From Candidatus Moraniibacteriota bacterium (GTDB lineage Bacteria; Patescibacteriota; Minisyncoccia; Moranbacterales; UBA2206): a DNA stretch of 41,009 nt. Location: positions 1 to 41,009 of the forward strand of contig JAPLXF010000066.1 of NCBI GenBank assembly GCA_026396205.1, in the 5' to 3' direction. Position numbers and translations under genes: made by a program. Shown in pieces: positions 28,234 to 34,702 of the stretch; position 1 is the first letter of the stretch; each line of letters opens with the position of its first letter. The notes beneath the pieces are model-generated. The model saw only the letters and a list, made by a program, of their open reading frames with translations, had not been told where the DNA came from and made no database searches.

Positions 28234-28395
28234 TGCCATTTTTGTCTGCGAGCGGAGCAAGTAGCTACAAAAATGAGCATCCCGCACCAATTCGCTATTT
28301 AAACTTTCAATTTTTACTTAACTTGAGCCGCAGGCGAATCCGCGAGAGCAGTTTTCCATTTTTGAAAAACTATTCTCGGAATTCGGTGCGGGATA
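28234..28395 (-). repeat. 160-nt structured leader element, copy 6 (before rplX)
   Basis: The outer helix is ATCCCGCACCAATTC with GAATTCGGTGCGGGAT. The inner helix is CGAGA/TCTCG plus TTTTC/GAAAA. The terminal hairpin is CATTTTTGT/ACAAAAATG. The hairpin ATG starts ATGGCAAAATTATGA, a 4-codon frame whose TGA overlaps the rplX ATG (ATGA). The core is TGAGCCGCAGGCGAATCC. Confidence 0.85.
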
Positions 28396-28407
28396 ATTAC
28401 CAATTTT

Positions 28408-28773
28408 TTATACAACTTCTGGAGCTAAGGAAATTATTTTACTGTATCCGCGATCCCGAATTTCTCTGGCAATCGGACCGAAAATACGGGTGCCTTTGGG
28501 ATCCTTGCCTTCCAAAATCACCGCTGCGTTTTCATCAAAACGGACATAGGAACCGTCGCGCCGACGGATTTCTTTTCTCTGGCGGACAATTACAGCCCGG
28601 ACTTTATCGCCCTTTTTAACCAATCCGCGCGGTTCGGCAACTTTCACCGAAGCTACCACAATATCGCCGATTTCCGCATAGCGCCTTCGTGTTCCGCCGA
28701 GCACTTTAAAACACTCGATGATTTTGGCACCGGAATTGTCAGCTACTTTCAATTTTGTTTCTGCTTGTATCAT
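28408..28773 (-). CDS. rplN: 50S ribosomal protein L14
   Basis: The 121-residue product starts MIQAETKLKVADNSGAKIIE and has the conserved GGTRRRYAEIGDIVVASVKV, RAVIVRQRKEIRRRDGSYVR, NAAVILEGKDPKGTRIFGPI and AREIRDRGYSKIISLAPEVV. It contacts 16S rRNA at a subunit bridge. The ATG follows a short repeat spacer. Confidence 0.97.
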   Translation of the reverse strand: MIQAETKLKVADNSGAKIIECFKVLGGTRRRYAEIGDIVVASVKVAEPRGLVKKGDKVRAVIVRQRKEIRRRDGSYVRFDENAAVILEGKDPKGTRIFGPIAREIRDRGYSKIISLAPEVV

Positions 28774-28804
28774 ATCCTAATTTTTATCCGAATTATATCC
28801 GAAT
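28774..28804 (-). repeat. ATTCGGAT-word spacer repeat (rpsQ-rplN), short form
   Basis: A 31-nt short version, beginning ATCCTAATTTTTATCCGAAT and ending ATATCCGAATT. Confidence 0.65.
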
Positions 28805-29056
28805 TTAATTCGAATAAACAACTTTATATCTCTTATCCTTGCTTATCGGACGGCAGGGAACTATGGTTACCACATCTCCAACCTTGAATCGATTTTCCGG
28901 ATCGTGGGCCTTATAATGTTTGTTCGATTTAAACTTCTTGTGGTATTTCGGATGAGTTTTAAAACTCATCACGGAAACCACTACCGTTTTATCCATTTTA
29001 TCACTGACGACTGTTCCCTTTTTCAGAATAGTTATTTTTTTCTTTTTTTCTGACAT
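28805..29056 (-). CDS. rpsQ: 30S ribosomal protein S17
   Basis: The 83-residue product has KKGTVVSDKMDKTVVVSVMS, HPKYHKKFKSNKHYKAHDPE and FKVGDVVTIVPCRPISKDKR with YKVV, the OB-fold S17 pattern. A basic N-terminal extension (MSEKKKKITIL) is present. It follows rpmC at a 4-nt gap. The last residues (YSN, stop) read into the ATTCGAAT-type repeat. Confidence 0.96.
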   Translation of the reverse strand: MSEKKKKITILKKGTVVSDKMDKTVVVSVMSFKTHPKYHKKFKSNKHYKAHDPENRFKVGDVVTIVPCRPISKDKRYKVVYSN

Positions 29057-29060
29057 AAAT

Positions 29061-29249
29061 TTAATTTTTGCCTTCTTTAATTAAGGTGATAATGCGGGCA
29101 ATATCCCTTTTGGAATTGCGAATTTCGCGGTGATTTTTTACTTGCTTGCCTGCCACTTCAAAACGCAGTTTGCGAACCGCCTCCTGCTTTTCTGCCAGTA
29201 GTTTCTTTAATTCTTCAATATTTTTTTCCCGGATTTCCTTGATGCGCAT
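29061..29249 (-). CDS. rpmC: 50S ribosomal protein L29
   Basis: The 62-residue two-helix protein has REKNIEELKKLLAEKQEAVR, KLRFEVAGKQVKNHREIRNS and KRDIARIITLIKEG, all standard. It sits near the exit tunnel, in the order L16-L29-S17. Confidence 0.95.
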   Translation of the reverse strand: MRIKEIREKNIEELKKLLAEKQEAVRKLRFEVAGKQVKNHREIRNSKRDIARIITLIKEGKN

Positions 29250-29267
29250 ATTAAAATTCTATCAATG

Positions 29268-29675
29268 TTATTTAATAATAAATTTGGTTTTCACATTCAA
29301 TTTATGGGAGGCTAGTTTCATCGCTTCTTTGGCGGCCGATTCTTTCACGCCGTCCATTTCAAAAAGAACTCTTCCTGGCCTTACTACCGCTACAAAATGG
29401 TCCACTGAACCCTTGCCCTTGCCCATTGGAGTTTCATCGCCTTTTTTGGTCATCGGCTTGTCGGGAAAAATGCGAATCCAGATTTTGCCTCCGCGCTGGA
29501 TATAGCGAGTCATGGCGCGCCGCGCCGCTTCAATTTGCCGGGCAGAAACCAAATTGCTTTCCACCGCTTTAAGCCCAAAACTGCCGAAACTAAGTTCGCT
29601 TCCGCGCGAAGCCAAGCCGCGGATTTTTCCTCCGCGATGATGTTTTCGATGTTTAACTTTCTTGGGCATTAACAT
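29268..29675 (-). CDS. rplP: 50S ribosomal protein L16
   Basis: The 135-residue product starts MLMPKKVKHRKHHRGGKIRG with ASRGSELSFGSFGLKAVESN, LVSARQIEAARRAMTRYIQR, GGKIWIRIFPDKPMTKKGDE and GKGKGSVDHFVAVVRPGRVL. It binds near the A site. The start ATG follows a repeat spacer. Confidence 0.97.
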   Translation of the reverse strand: MLMPKKVKHRKHHRGGKIRGLASRGSELSFGSFGLKAVESNLVSARQIEAARRAMTRYIQRGGKIWIRIFPDKPMTKKGDETPMGKGKGSVDHFVAVVRPGRVLFEMDGVKESAAKEAMKLASHKLNVKTKFIIK

Positions 29676-29740
29676 ATCCTAATTTTTATCCTAATTATAT
29701 CCGAATTAAATTCGAATCCAATTTGGATATAATTCGTATC
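29676..29740 (-). repeat. ATTCGGAT-word spacer repeat (rpsC-rplP)
   Basis: Opens ATCCTAATTTTTATCCTAAT and continues TATATCCGAATTAAATTCGA and GGATATAATTCGTATC. The rpsC C-terminal codons (DTN, stop) are part of the same word series. Confidence 0.75.
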
Positions 29741-30394
29741 TTAATTCGTATCTTTTTTAAATACTTCCCCTTTATACAGCCAGACTTTTACGCCGATTGT
29801 CCCGTAGGTAGTGAAGGCGGTGGCTCTGGCAAAATCGATATTGGCTCGGAGAGTGTGCAACGGGAGCGTGCCCTTGGCCGTCCATTCGGTTCGCGACATT
29901 TCCGCTCCGTTCAATCGGCCGGAAACCATAATTTTCACGCCCTTGACGATATTATTTTTGGAAACCTGGTCAATCATCGATTTAAGCGCCCGGCGAAAGG
30001 GAATTCTTTTTTCCAGCTGTTCGGCAATATTCTGCGCCACCAGAAAGGCATTTTCTTCAAAATTTTTAACTTCCTGAACTTCCACCTTCAGACTGGTTTT
30101 TTTATTTTTAAAATAATTACTTTTAATAAAATGCTGGAGTTCTTCGATGCCGCTGCCGCCGCGCCCGATTAAAACTCCGGGACGGGCCGTGCGGACAATA
30201 ATCTTGATCATAGCGGCTGAACGCTCAATCTCCACATCGGCGATGGCTGCGTTTTTCCATTTCTGTATTATTTTTGTCCGAATCAAAACATCCTTCCGGA
30301 GATTTTCCCGATAGTCTTTCTTGCCCAACCACTTGGACCGCCAAGTGTTGGTAATTCCGATTCTGAGTCCGACTGGATTTATTTTATGTCCCAT
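29741..30394 (-). CDS. rpsC: 30S ribosomal protein S3
   Basis: The 217-residue product starts MGHKINPVGLRIGITNTWRS. The KH domain has ARPGVLIGRGGSGIEELQHF, and FRRALKSMIDQVSKNNIVKG, KIMVSGRLNGAEMSRTEWTA with GTLPLHTLRANIDFARATAF, and the end GTIGVKVWLYKGE follow. S3 lies at the mRNA entry site. The final residues are repeat-encoded. Confidence 0.97.
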   Translation of the reverse strand: MGHKINPVGLRIGITNTWRSKWLGKKDYRENLRKDVLIRTKIIQKWKNAAIADVEIERSAAMIKIIVRTARPGVLIGRGGSGIEELQHFIKSNYFKNKKTSLKVEVQEVKNFEENAFLVAQNIAEQLEKRIPFRRALKSMIDQVSKNNIVKGVKIMVSGRLNGAEMSRTEWTAKGTLPLHTLRANIDFARATAFTTYGTIGVKVWLYKGEVFKKDTN

Positions 30395-30479
30395 ATATCC
30401 TAATTATTATCCGAATTACATTCGAATTATATTCTAATTCGAGTTTAATTCGGATTTAATTCGTATCCTAATTCGTATC
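30395..30479 (-). repeat. ATTCGGAT-word spacer repeat (rplV-rpsC)
   Basis: ATATCCTAATTATTATCCGA and following ATTCGAATTATATTC, then TTAATTCGGATTTAATTCG. This is the same family as the other spacers in the operon. Confidence 0.75.
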
Positions 30480-31028
30480 TCACATTGATTTCCTCCGGAA
30501 AATTCTATTAGTCCACTTGCCCTGGAAGGTTTCTTTTTTAACTTTCTCAATTTCTTTTGTATCTTCCACTTTAGCTGTGGATTCTTTTCTTTCATCTGTT
30601 TTTTTGGCTGCTTCTTTTTCCCTTTTGCTTTTCTCTTCCATTCTGGCTTTGCGTTCCTGCTCCAATTGTTCTTTGGTCTTCCGACCCTTGCCTTCAATCC
30701 TTTCATCGACAATCAGTTCGATATTAGAGGTGCGTTTTCTGATCATGGCCGCCCTGCCGTAAGCTCTCGGCATCCAACGCTTGATTGTGGGCCCTCCGCC
30801 GACTGTAATACTGGAAACAAACATATTGTCCCGATCAATTCCGAAATTATTTTCCGCATTGCTGATGGCCGAGAGGAGCAATTTTTTTATTGATTCGCAG
30901 CCGCCCTTGACTCGGGCATCCAGCTGAACCAGCGCGTCATCCACATCCAGGCCCCTGATAAGTTCGGCTACCAAGCCCATTTTTCTGGGAGCAATGCGTA
31001 AATTATTTAATTTGGCTGAAACTTTCAT
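30480..31028 (-). CDS. rplV: 50S ribosomal protein L22 with charged C-terminal extension
   Basis: Residues 1-113 are L22: LNNLRIAPRKMGLVAELIRG, KKLLLSAISNAENNFGIDRD and MPRAYGRAAMIRKRTSNIEL. A further 65 or so residues, rich in Lys, Glu and Arg (QLEQERKARMEEKSKREKEA and on), form a probable solvent-exposed coiled helix ending FQGKWTNRIFRRKSM. The usual L22 is about 110 residues, so the extension is a lineage feature. L22 lines the exit tunnel. Confidence 0.95.
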   Translation of the reverse strand: MKVSAKLNNLRIAPRKMGLVAELIRGLDVDDALVQLDARVKGGCESIKKLLLSAISNAENNFGIDRDNMFVSSITVGGGPTIKRWMPRAYGRAAMIRKRTSNIELIVDERIEGKGRKTKEQLEQERKARMEEKSKREKEAAKKTDERKESTAKVEDTKEIEKVKKETFQGKWTNRIFRRKSM

Positions 31029-31048
31029 GTTTTTATAATTTTTTTAGC

Positions 31049-31393
31049 TTACTTGGCCACTGTTGCTTCTGGCGCCTTGGCCGTTTGCGAAGCTTCCAAT
31101 TCTTTCTGCTTGGCTACTAATTCTATTTCTTTCTGCATCCGGCCGCCATGGCGGACAAATTTGCGAGTCGGAGAAAATTCACCCAGTCGATGGCCGACTG
31201 TTTCTTCGGTAATATAAACATTGACAAAATCTTTGCCGTTATGAACGCCGAAAGTAAATCCGACCATTTCCGGAGAAATAACCGAAGCCCGGGACCAAGT
31301 CTTAATGACAGACTTATCGCCGGCTTTCCGATTTTGGATTTTCTTGATTAATCTCTGATCCACATAGGGACCCTTTTTTAAACTTCGCGTCAT
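31049..31393 (-). CDS. rpsS: 30S ribosomal protein S19
   Basis: The 114-residue product starts MTRSLKKGPYVDQRLIKKIQ and has IKTWSRASVISPEMVGFTFG, HNGKDFVNVYITEETVGHRL and GEFSPTRKFVRHGG. The last 22 or so residues (KQKELEASQTAKAPEATVAK) extend beyond the usual end. It is at the 30S head and follows rplB. Confidence 0.97.
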   Translation of the reverse strand: MTRSLKKGPYVDQRLIKKIQNRKAGDKSVIKTWSRASVISPEMVGFTFGVHNGKDFVNVYITEETVGHRLGEFSPTRKFVRHGGRMQKEIELVAKQKELEASQTAKAPEATVAK

Positions 31394-31491
31394 AATATTA
31401 TTTTACCGATTCGAAACTACGAATGTTATGTGAATCTACGAATTTATTATTATTTATTCGTATGTGCCTTTTTGTTAAGGCTTTTTGCATA
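31394..31491. other. rpsS-rplB spacer with TACGAAT words
   Basis: CTACGAATGTTATGTGAATC followed by TACGAATTTATTATT and TATTCGTATGTG. It is a word-type spacer resembling the ATTCGGAT family. No gene or terminator is apparent. Confidence 0.5.
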
Positions 31492-32328
31492 CTATTTTCT
31501 TTTCTCTCTGCGTTTTACAATAAATTTATTGCTGTATCTTTGTTTTTTTCTGGTTTTCTTGCCCAGCGCCGGTTTGCCCCAAGGAGTTTTCGGATGTTTG
31601 AGGCCGATGCCCTGCCGTCCTTCGCCTCCGCCATGCGGGTGATCAACTGGATTCATAGCCGAACCTCTGACTCCCGGACGAATTCCCAGCCAGCGGCTTT
31701 TTCCGGCTTTGCCAATGCGGATTGCACTGTGCTCAAAATTGCTGACTTGCCCAATGGTAGCATAACATTCATTGCTGACTATTCTGATCTCTCCGGAACT
31801 TAATTTCACCTGCGCGTTGCCATCTTCACCTACAGCCGTCAATATGGCTCCGGAACCGGCACTGCGAACCGCTTGTCCGCCGCGTCCGGGAAAAATTTCC
31901 AGATTGGAAATAATGGTGCCGATGGGAATATTTTTAACTTTCAAACGATTGCCTGATTTAATCGGCGCATTTTCCGCGCAAATAATTTCCTGGCCCGTTT
32001 TCATATCGCTCGAAGCCAGAATGTAGCGTTTTTCCCCGTCCCGGTAATTTACCAGAGCGATAAAAGCGCTGCGGTTGGGATCTTTTTCAATAGCTGTAAT
32101 TCTACCCGGAATGCCGAATTTGTCCATGCGGAAATCAATAATCCGGTAGCGTTGCTTGTGGCCGCCGCCCTGATGGCGCACGGAAATTTTGCCCTGCGAA
32201 CGGCCGGCTTGGCTGCTTTTTTTCGCCAAGAGAGATTTTTCCGGAGACTTATTTGTAATCAATTCTGATTTTACTATCGACATTCCACGCCGTCCGGCTG
32301 TATTTTTTTTATAAATTTTTATTGCCAT
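31492..32328 (-). CDS. rplB: 50S ribosomal protein L2
   Basis: The 278-residue product has the GRNNQGKISVRHQGGGHKQRYR-type motif (here SQGKISVRHQGGGHKQRYRI), RITAIEKDPNRSAFIALVNY, GNRLKVKNIPIGTIISNLEI, GRGGQAVRSAGSGAILTAVG and the peptidyl-transferase-region VRGSAMNPVDHPHGGGEGRQ with the conserved histidine. It ends with a basic tail. Confidence 0.97.
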   Translation of the reverse strand: MAIKIYKKNTAGRRGMSIVKSELITNKSPEKSLLAKKSSQAGRSQGKISVRHQGGGHKQRYRIIDFRMDKFGIPGRITAIEKDPNRSAFIALVNYRDGEKRYILASSDMKTGQEIICAENAPIKSGNRLKVKNIPIGTIISNLEIFPGRGGQAVRSAGSGAILTAVGEDGNAQVKLSSGEIRIVSNECYATIGQVSNFEHSAIRIGKAGKSRWLGIRPGVRGSAMNPVDHPHGGGEGRQGIGLKHPKTPWGKPALGKKTRKKQRYSNKFIVKRREKRK

Positions 32329-32330
32329 AA

Positions 32331-32663
32331 TTACGCTTTCTTAAATATCTCAATGGAATCGCCGGCTTTCAAAGTAACAATCGCTTTTTTAAATCCGGAG
32401 ACCCAGCCCGGAGTCCGGCCGTATTGCCGGAGTTTTTTCGGAATTCTGACAGTGTGGACCTTAAGTACCGTAACTTTATAAAGTTCTTCCACCGCTTTTT
32501 TAATTTCCCGCTTGGCTGCTCCGCCGGCTACTTTAAAAACATATTTGTTCAGCGCCGCCAGAGTGGTGGAAGCTTCCGTCACTACAGGCTTAATCAAAAT
32601 CCGGCTGGCCAGCAGGCTGCTTCCTAAAACTTCCTCAACTTTTTCTTTTTTTTCTTCAACCAT
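32331..32663 (-). CDS. rplW: 50S ribosomal protein L23
   Basis: The 110-residue product has SRILIKPVVTEASTTLAALN and KYVFKVAGGAAKREIKKAVE, then LYKVTVLKVHTVRIPKKLRQ and a GWVSGFKKAIVTLKAGDSIE end, the normal L23 pattern. It is the docking site for SRP and trigger factor at the exit tunnel. It lies between rplD and rplB with 1-2 nt gaps. Confidence 0.95.
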   Translation of the reverse strand: MVEEKKEKVEEVLGSSLLASRILIKPVVTEASTTLAALNKYVFKVAGGAAKREIKKAVEELYKVTVLKVHTVRIPKKLRQYGRTPGWVSGFKKAIVTLKAGDSIEIFKKA

Positions 32664-32664
32664 A

Positions 32665-33297
32665 TTATTTCTTCCCGTATTTATTTTCCAAATATTGGAC
32701 TGATTCTTTGCTCATAATGATATTTTTGTGATTGAGCATATCTAAAACATTCAATTGACTGGTTAAAATATTCTTGGCTTGGGCTATATTTCTGGCGGCG
32801 CGCGCTGAATCTTTTTCCGAATCGGCCAAGGTGATTAAAGCGCTGCCTTTAATTTTTAAATTCTTGACAGCGGTAGCTACTTTTTTGGTTTTTATTTCTG
32901 GAAGCTTCCATGTGTCCACTATCTTCAATTCTCCGTCCCGGAATTTTCCGCTTAAAACTGCCAGAATAGCTTTTATATTCATTTTTTTAGGAATATCTTT
33001 TTTGAAATTGCGGTCATTAGTGGGGCCGAAAGCGATTCCGCCTTTGCGCCAAATTGGTGACCGGACGGATCCAACCCGGGCGCGGCCGGTGCCTTTCTGC
33101 TTCCAAGGTTTGATGCCGGAACCAGCCCGTTCGCCGCGAGTTTTGGTATGCGCCAAAACTTGCCTTTGGTTGGAACGGATTGATTCGAATACCTGATGGA
33201 CCAGCGCGTCATTTTCCGCAATTTCGAAAACTGCTTTGGATAACTCCAGCTCTTCCACTTTTTTTCCCTGTAAATTGTAAACTGCTATTTTAGCCAT
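32665..33297 (-). CDS. rplD: 50S ribosomal protein L4
   Basis: The 210-residue product has QVFESIRSNQRQVLAHTKTR, GERAGSGIKPWKQKGTGRAR and VGSVRSPIWRKGGIAFGPTN, the loop that reaches the exit tunnel, then IPKKMNIKAILAVLSGKF. L4 is an autoregulator of the S10 operon in enterobacteria. It overlaps the rplC stop by one base. Confidence 0.96.
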   Translation of the reverse strand: MAKIAVYNLQGKKVEELELSKAVFEIAENDALVHQVFESIRSNQRQVLAHTKTRGERAGSGIKPWKQKGTGRARVGSVRSPIWRKGGIAFGPTNDRNFKKDIPKKMNIKAILAVLSGKFRDGELKIVDTWKLPEIKTKKVATAVKNLKIKGSALITLADSEKDSARAARNIAQAKNILTSQLNVLDMLNHKNIIMSKESVQYLENKYGKK

Positions 33298-33857
33298 TAT
33301 TTTTGATAAATTTCTATAATCGAACCGGGTATGCCTGGCACCGGGCCTTTCAAGCCTAAAACTTGCTTTTCTTTATCAATAAAAACTATCTGGATGTTCC
33401 GGCTGGTCGCTCTTTTTCCGCCCATTCGGCCCGCCATTCTCTTGCCTTTCAAAACATGTTCGGGAAATCCGGAACCGATCGAACCGGGTTTTCTCATATC
33501 ATGCTTTCTTCCGTGGGAACTGGGCGCTCCCGCAAATCCATGGCGTTTGACTACACCCTGAAAGCCCTTGGCTTTGGAAGTGCCGCTGACTTGGACGATA
33601 TCGCCGATGGCAAAATTTTCAACTTTCACTTCATCGCCGGATTTCAATTCCGTATTTTCCACTCTGAATTCTTTTTTAACTTTCCGGTTTTTGGTTTTTT
33701 CCATTTCCACCTGAACGGCTGAATAGCCATCGCGTTCTTTATTGCGAACGAGCGCTACTTTTCCACTGCAAACCGCCAGCGTCATATTCTGCGCTACGCC
33801 GGTTTCGTTATAAAGGGTGGTCATGCCCATCTTTTTCCCTAAAATAAACTTGCTCAT
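33297..33857 (-). CDS. rplC: 50S ribosomal protein L3
   Basis: The 186-residue product starts MSKFILGKKMGMTTLYNETG and has VQVSGTSKAKGFQGVVKRHG, HGRKHDMRKPGSIGSGFPEH, VLKGKRMAGRMGGKRATSRN and LGLKGPVPGIPGSIIEIYQ. L3 starts 50S assembly near the peptidyl-transferase centre. A 280-nt leader with competing hairpins separates it from rpsJ, so it may have its own regulation. Confidence 0.97.
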   Translation of the reverse strand: MSKFILGKKMGMTTLYNETGVAQNMTLAVCSGKVALVRNKERDGYSAVQVEMEKTKNRKVKKEFRVENTELKSGDEVKVENFAIGDIVQVSGTSKAKGFQGVVKRHGFAGAPSSHGRKHDMRKPGSIGSGFPEHVLKGKRMAGRMGGKRATSRNIQIVFIDKEKQVLGLKGPVPGIPGSIIEIYQK

Positions 33858-33945
33858 ATAAATGGCTACGAAATACTAATCTTTTACCAATATACGAATT
33901 CGTAATTTGTATATTCGTATTCAATTCGTAATTCGTAGAGTATAA
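33858..33945 (-). repeat. ATTCGTA-word spacer upstream of rplC
   Basis: CGAATTCGTAATTTGTATAT followed by TCGTATTCAATTCGTAATTC, a variant of the ATTCGGAT word family between the terminator-like hairpin and the rplC ATG. Confidence 0.65.
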
Positions 33946-33946
33946 C

Positions 33947-34042
33947 AAAAAAACCGGCCTCAAAAGCCAGCTTCCTTTCTGCGCAGAATCATCTTTTGCA
34001 GCCTGGCTAGTTGAGTATCCCGCTCAGCGGGACTTTAACTAG
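33947..34042 (-). promoter_or_regulatory. Attenuator-like leader with competing stems before rplC
   Basis: On the minus strand a stem-loop with arms CTAGTT/AACTAG and TCCCGCT/AGCGGGA (34042-34007) comes first. AGCCAG (34008-34003) can then pair with CTGGCT (33970-33965), or GCTGGC (33971-33966) can pair with GCCGGT (33958-33953), which is followed by seven T. The two choices exclude each other, as in terminator/antiterminator switches. The ligand or protein is unknown. Confidence 0.5.
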
Positions 34043-34140
34043 TATGCGAATTTGAATCCGAATTATTCCCGAATTTCATCCAAATTAAATTAGCTAAATT
34101 CGGATAATAATTTGGATATAATTCGTATTCCAATTCGAAT
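34043..34140 (-). repeat. ATTCGGAT-word spacer repeat (after rpsJ)
   Basis: TATGCGAATTTGAATCCGAA and TTCGGATAATAATTTGGATA with GTATTCCAATTCGAATC words. It ends at the rpsJ stop codon. Confidence 0.7.
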
Positions 34141-34476
34141 CTACATTTTAATCTCCACATCCACTCCGGCCGGCAGGTCCAAATTGGTCAGATTATCAAT
34201 GGTCTTGGGTGTCGGATTCCAAATATCAATCAAGCGCTTGTGCATCCGCATTTCGTACTGGTCGCGCGCATCTTTATGGACAAATGTTGAACGATTGACA
34301 GTGAATTTGCGAATCTCCGTCGGCAAGGGAACCGGACCGGTAATACTGGCGCCGGATCGCTGCGCTGTTTCCACAATCTGCTTGGCCGACTGGTCAATGA
34401 TTTTGTGGTCATACGCCTTAATCTTAATCCGAATCCTCGATTTTACTTCCTCTTCTTGTTCTTGCTTCTTAACCAT
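34141..34476 (-). CDS. rpsJ: 30S ribosomal protein S10
   Basis: The 111-residue product has IRIKIKAYDHKIIDQSAKQI, VETAQRSGASITGPVPLPTE, RKFTVNRSTFVHKDARDQYE and RMHKRLIDIWNPTPKTIDNL with NLDLPAGVDVEIKM, the full S10 pattern. The N-terminus has a short acidic/basic extension (MVKKQEQEEEVKSR). It is the first gene of the S10 operon in this window and lies 226 nt after tuf. Confidence 0.97.
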   Translation of the reverse strand: MVKKQEQEEEVKSRIRIKIKAYDHKIIDQSAKQIVETAQRSGASITGPVPLPTEIRKFTVNRSTFVHKDARDQYEMRMHKRLIDIWNPTPKTIDNLTNLDLPAGVDVEIKM

Positions 34477-34546
34477 TTTTAAATATAGTTTTTCGAATGT
34501 GCTCTAAAGAACACTCCGCCTACTATCTGCTATTATTTATAAATTT

Positions 34547-34649
34547 ACCCAGCACTAACTTTTACAATTTTTAAAACACGCCACTAATAACTTCTCCGAA
34601 AAAAATAATATTATACAACTTATTAAAATTACAAAAGTTAGTGCTGGGT
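34547..34649. repeat. Inverted repeat in the tuf-rpsJ spacer
   Basis: ACCCAGCACTAACTTTT (34547-34563) and its exact reverse complement (34633-34649) flank 69 nt of AT-rich sequence. The arm resembles the outer helix of the 160-nt leader elements (CCCAGCACCAA). A TATAAT box lies in the enclosed part on the minus strand, without a good -35. A weak stem CCAGCT/GGCTGG near 34667-34684 follows tuf and may be its terminator. Confidence 0.75.
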
Positions 34650-34702
34650 TTACTCTATTGCCCAGCCCTTTAAAAAAGAGCTGGTCTAAGAATAAATTTG
34701 AT

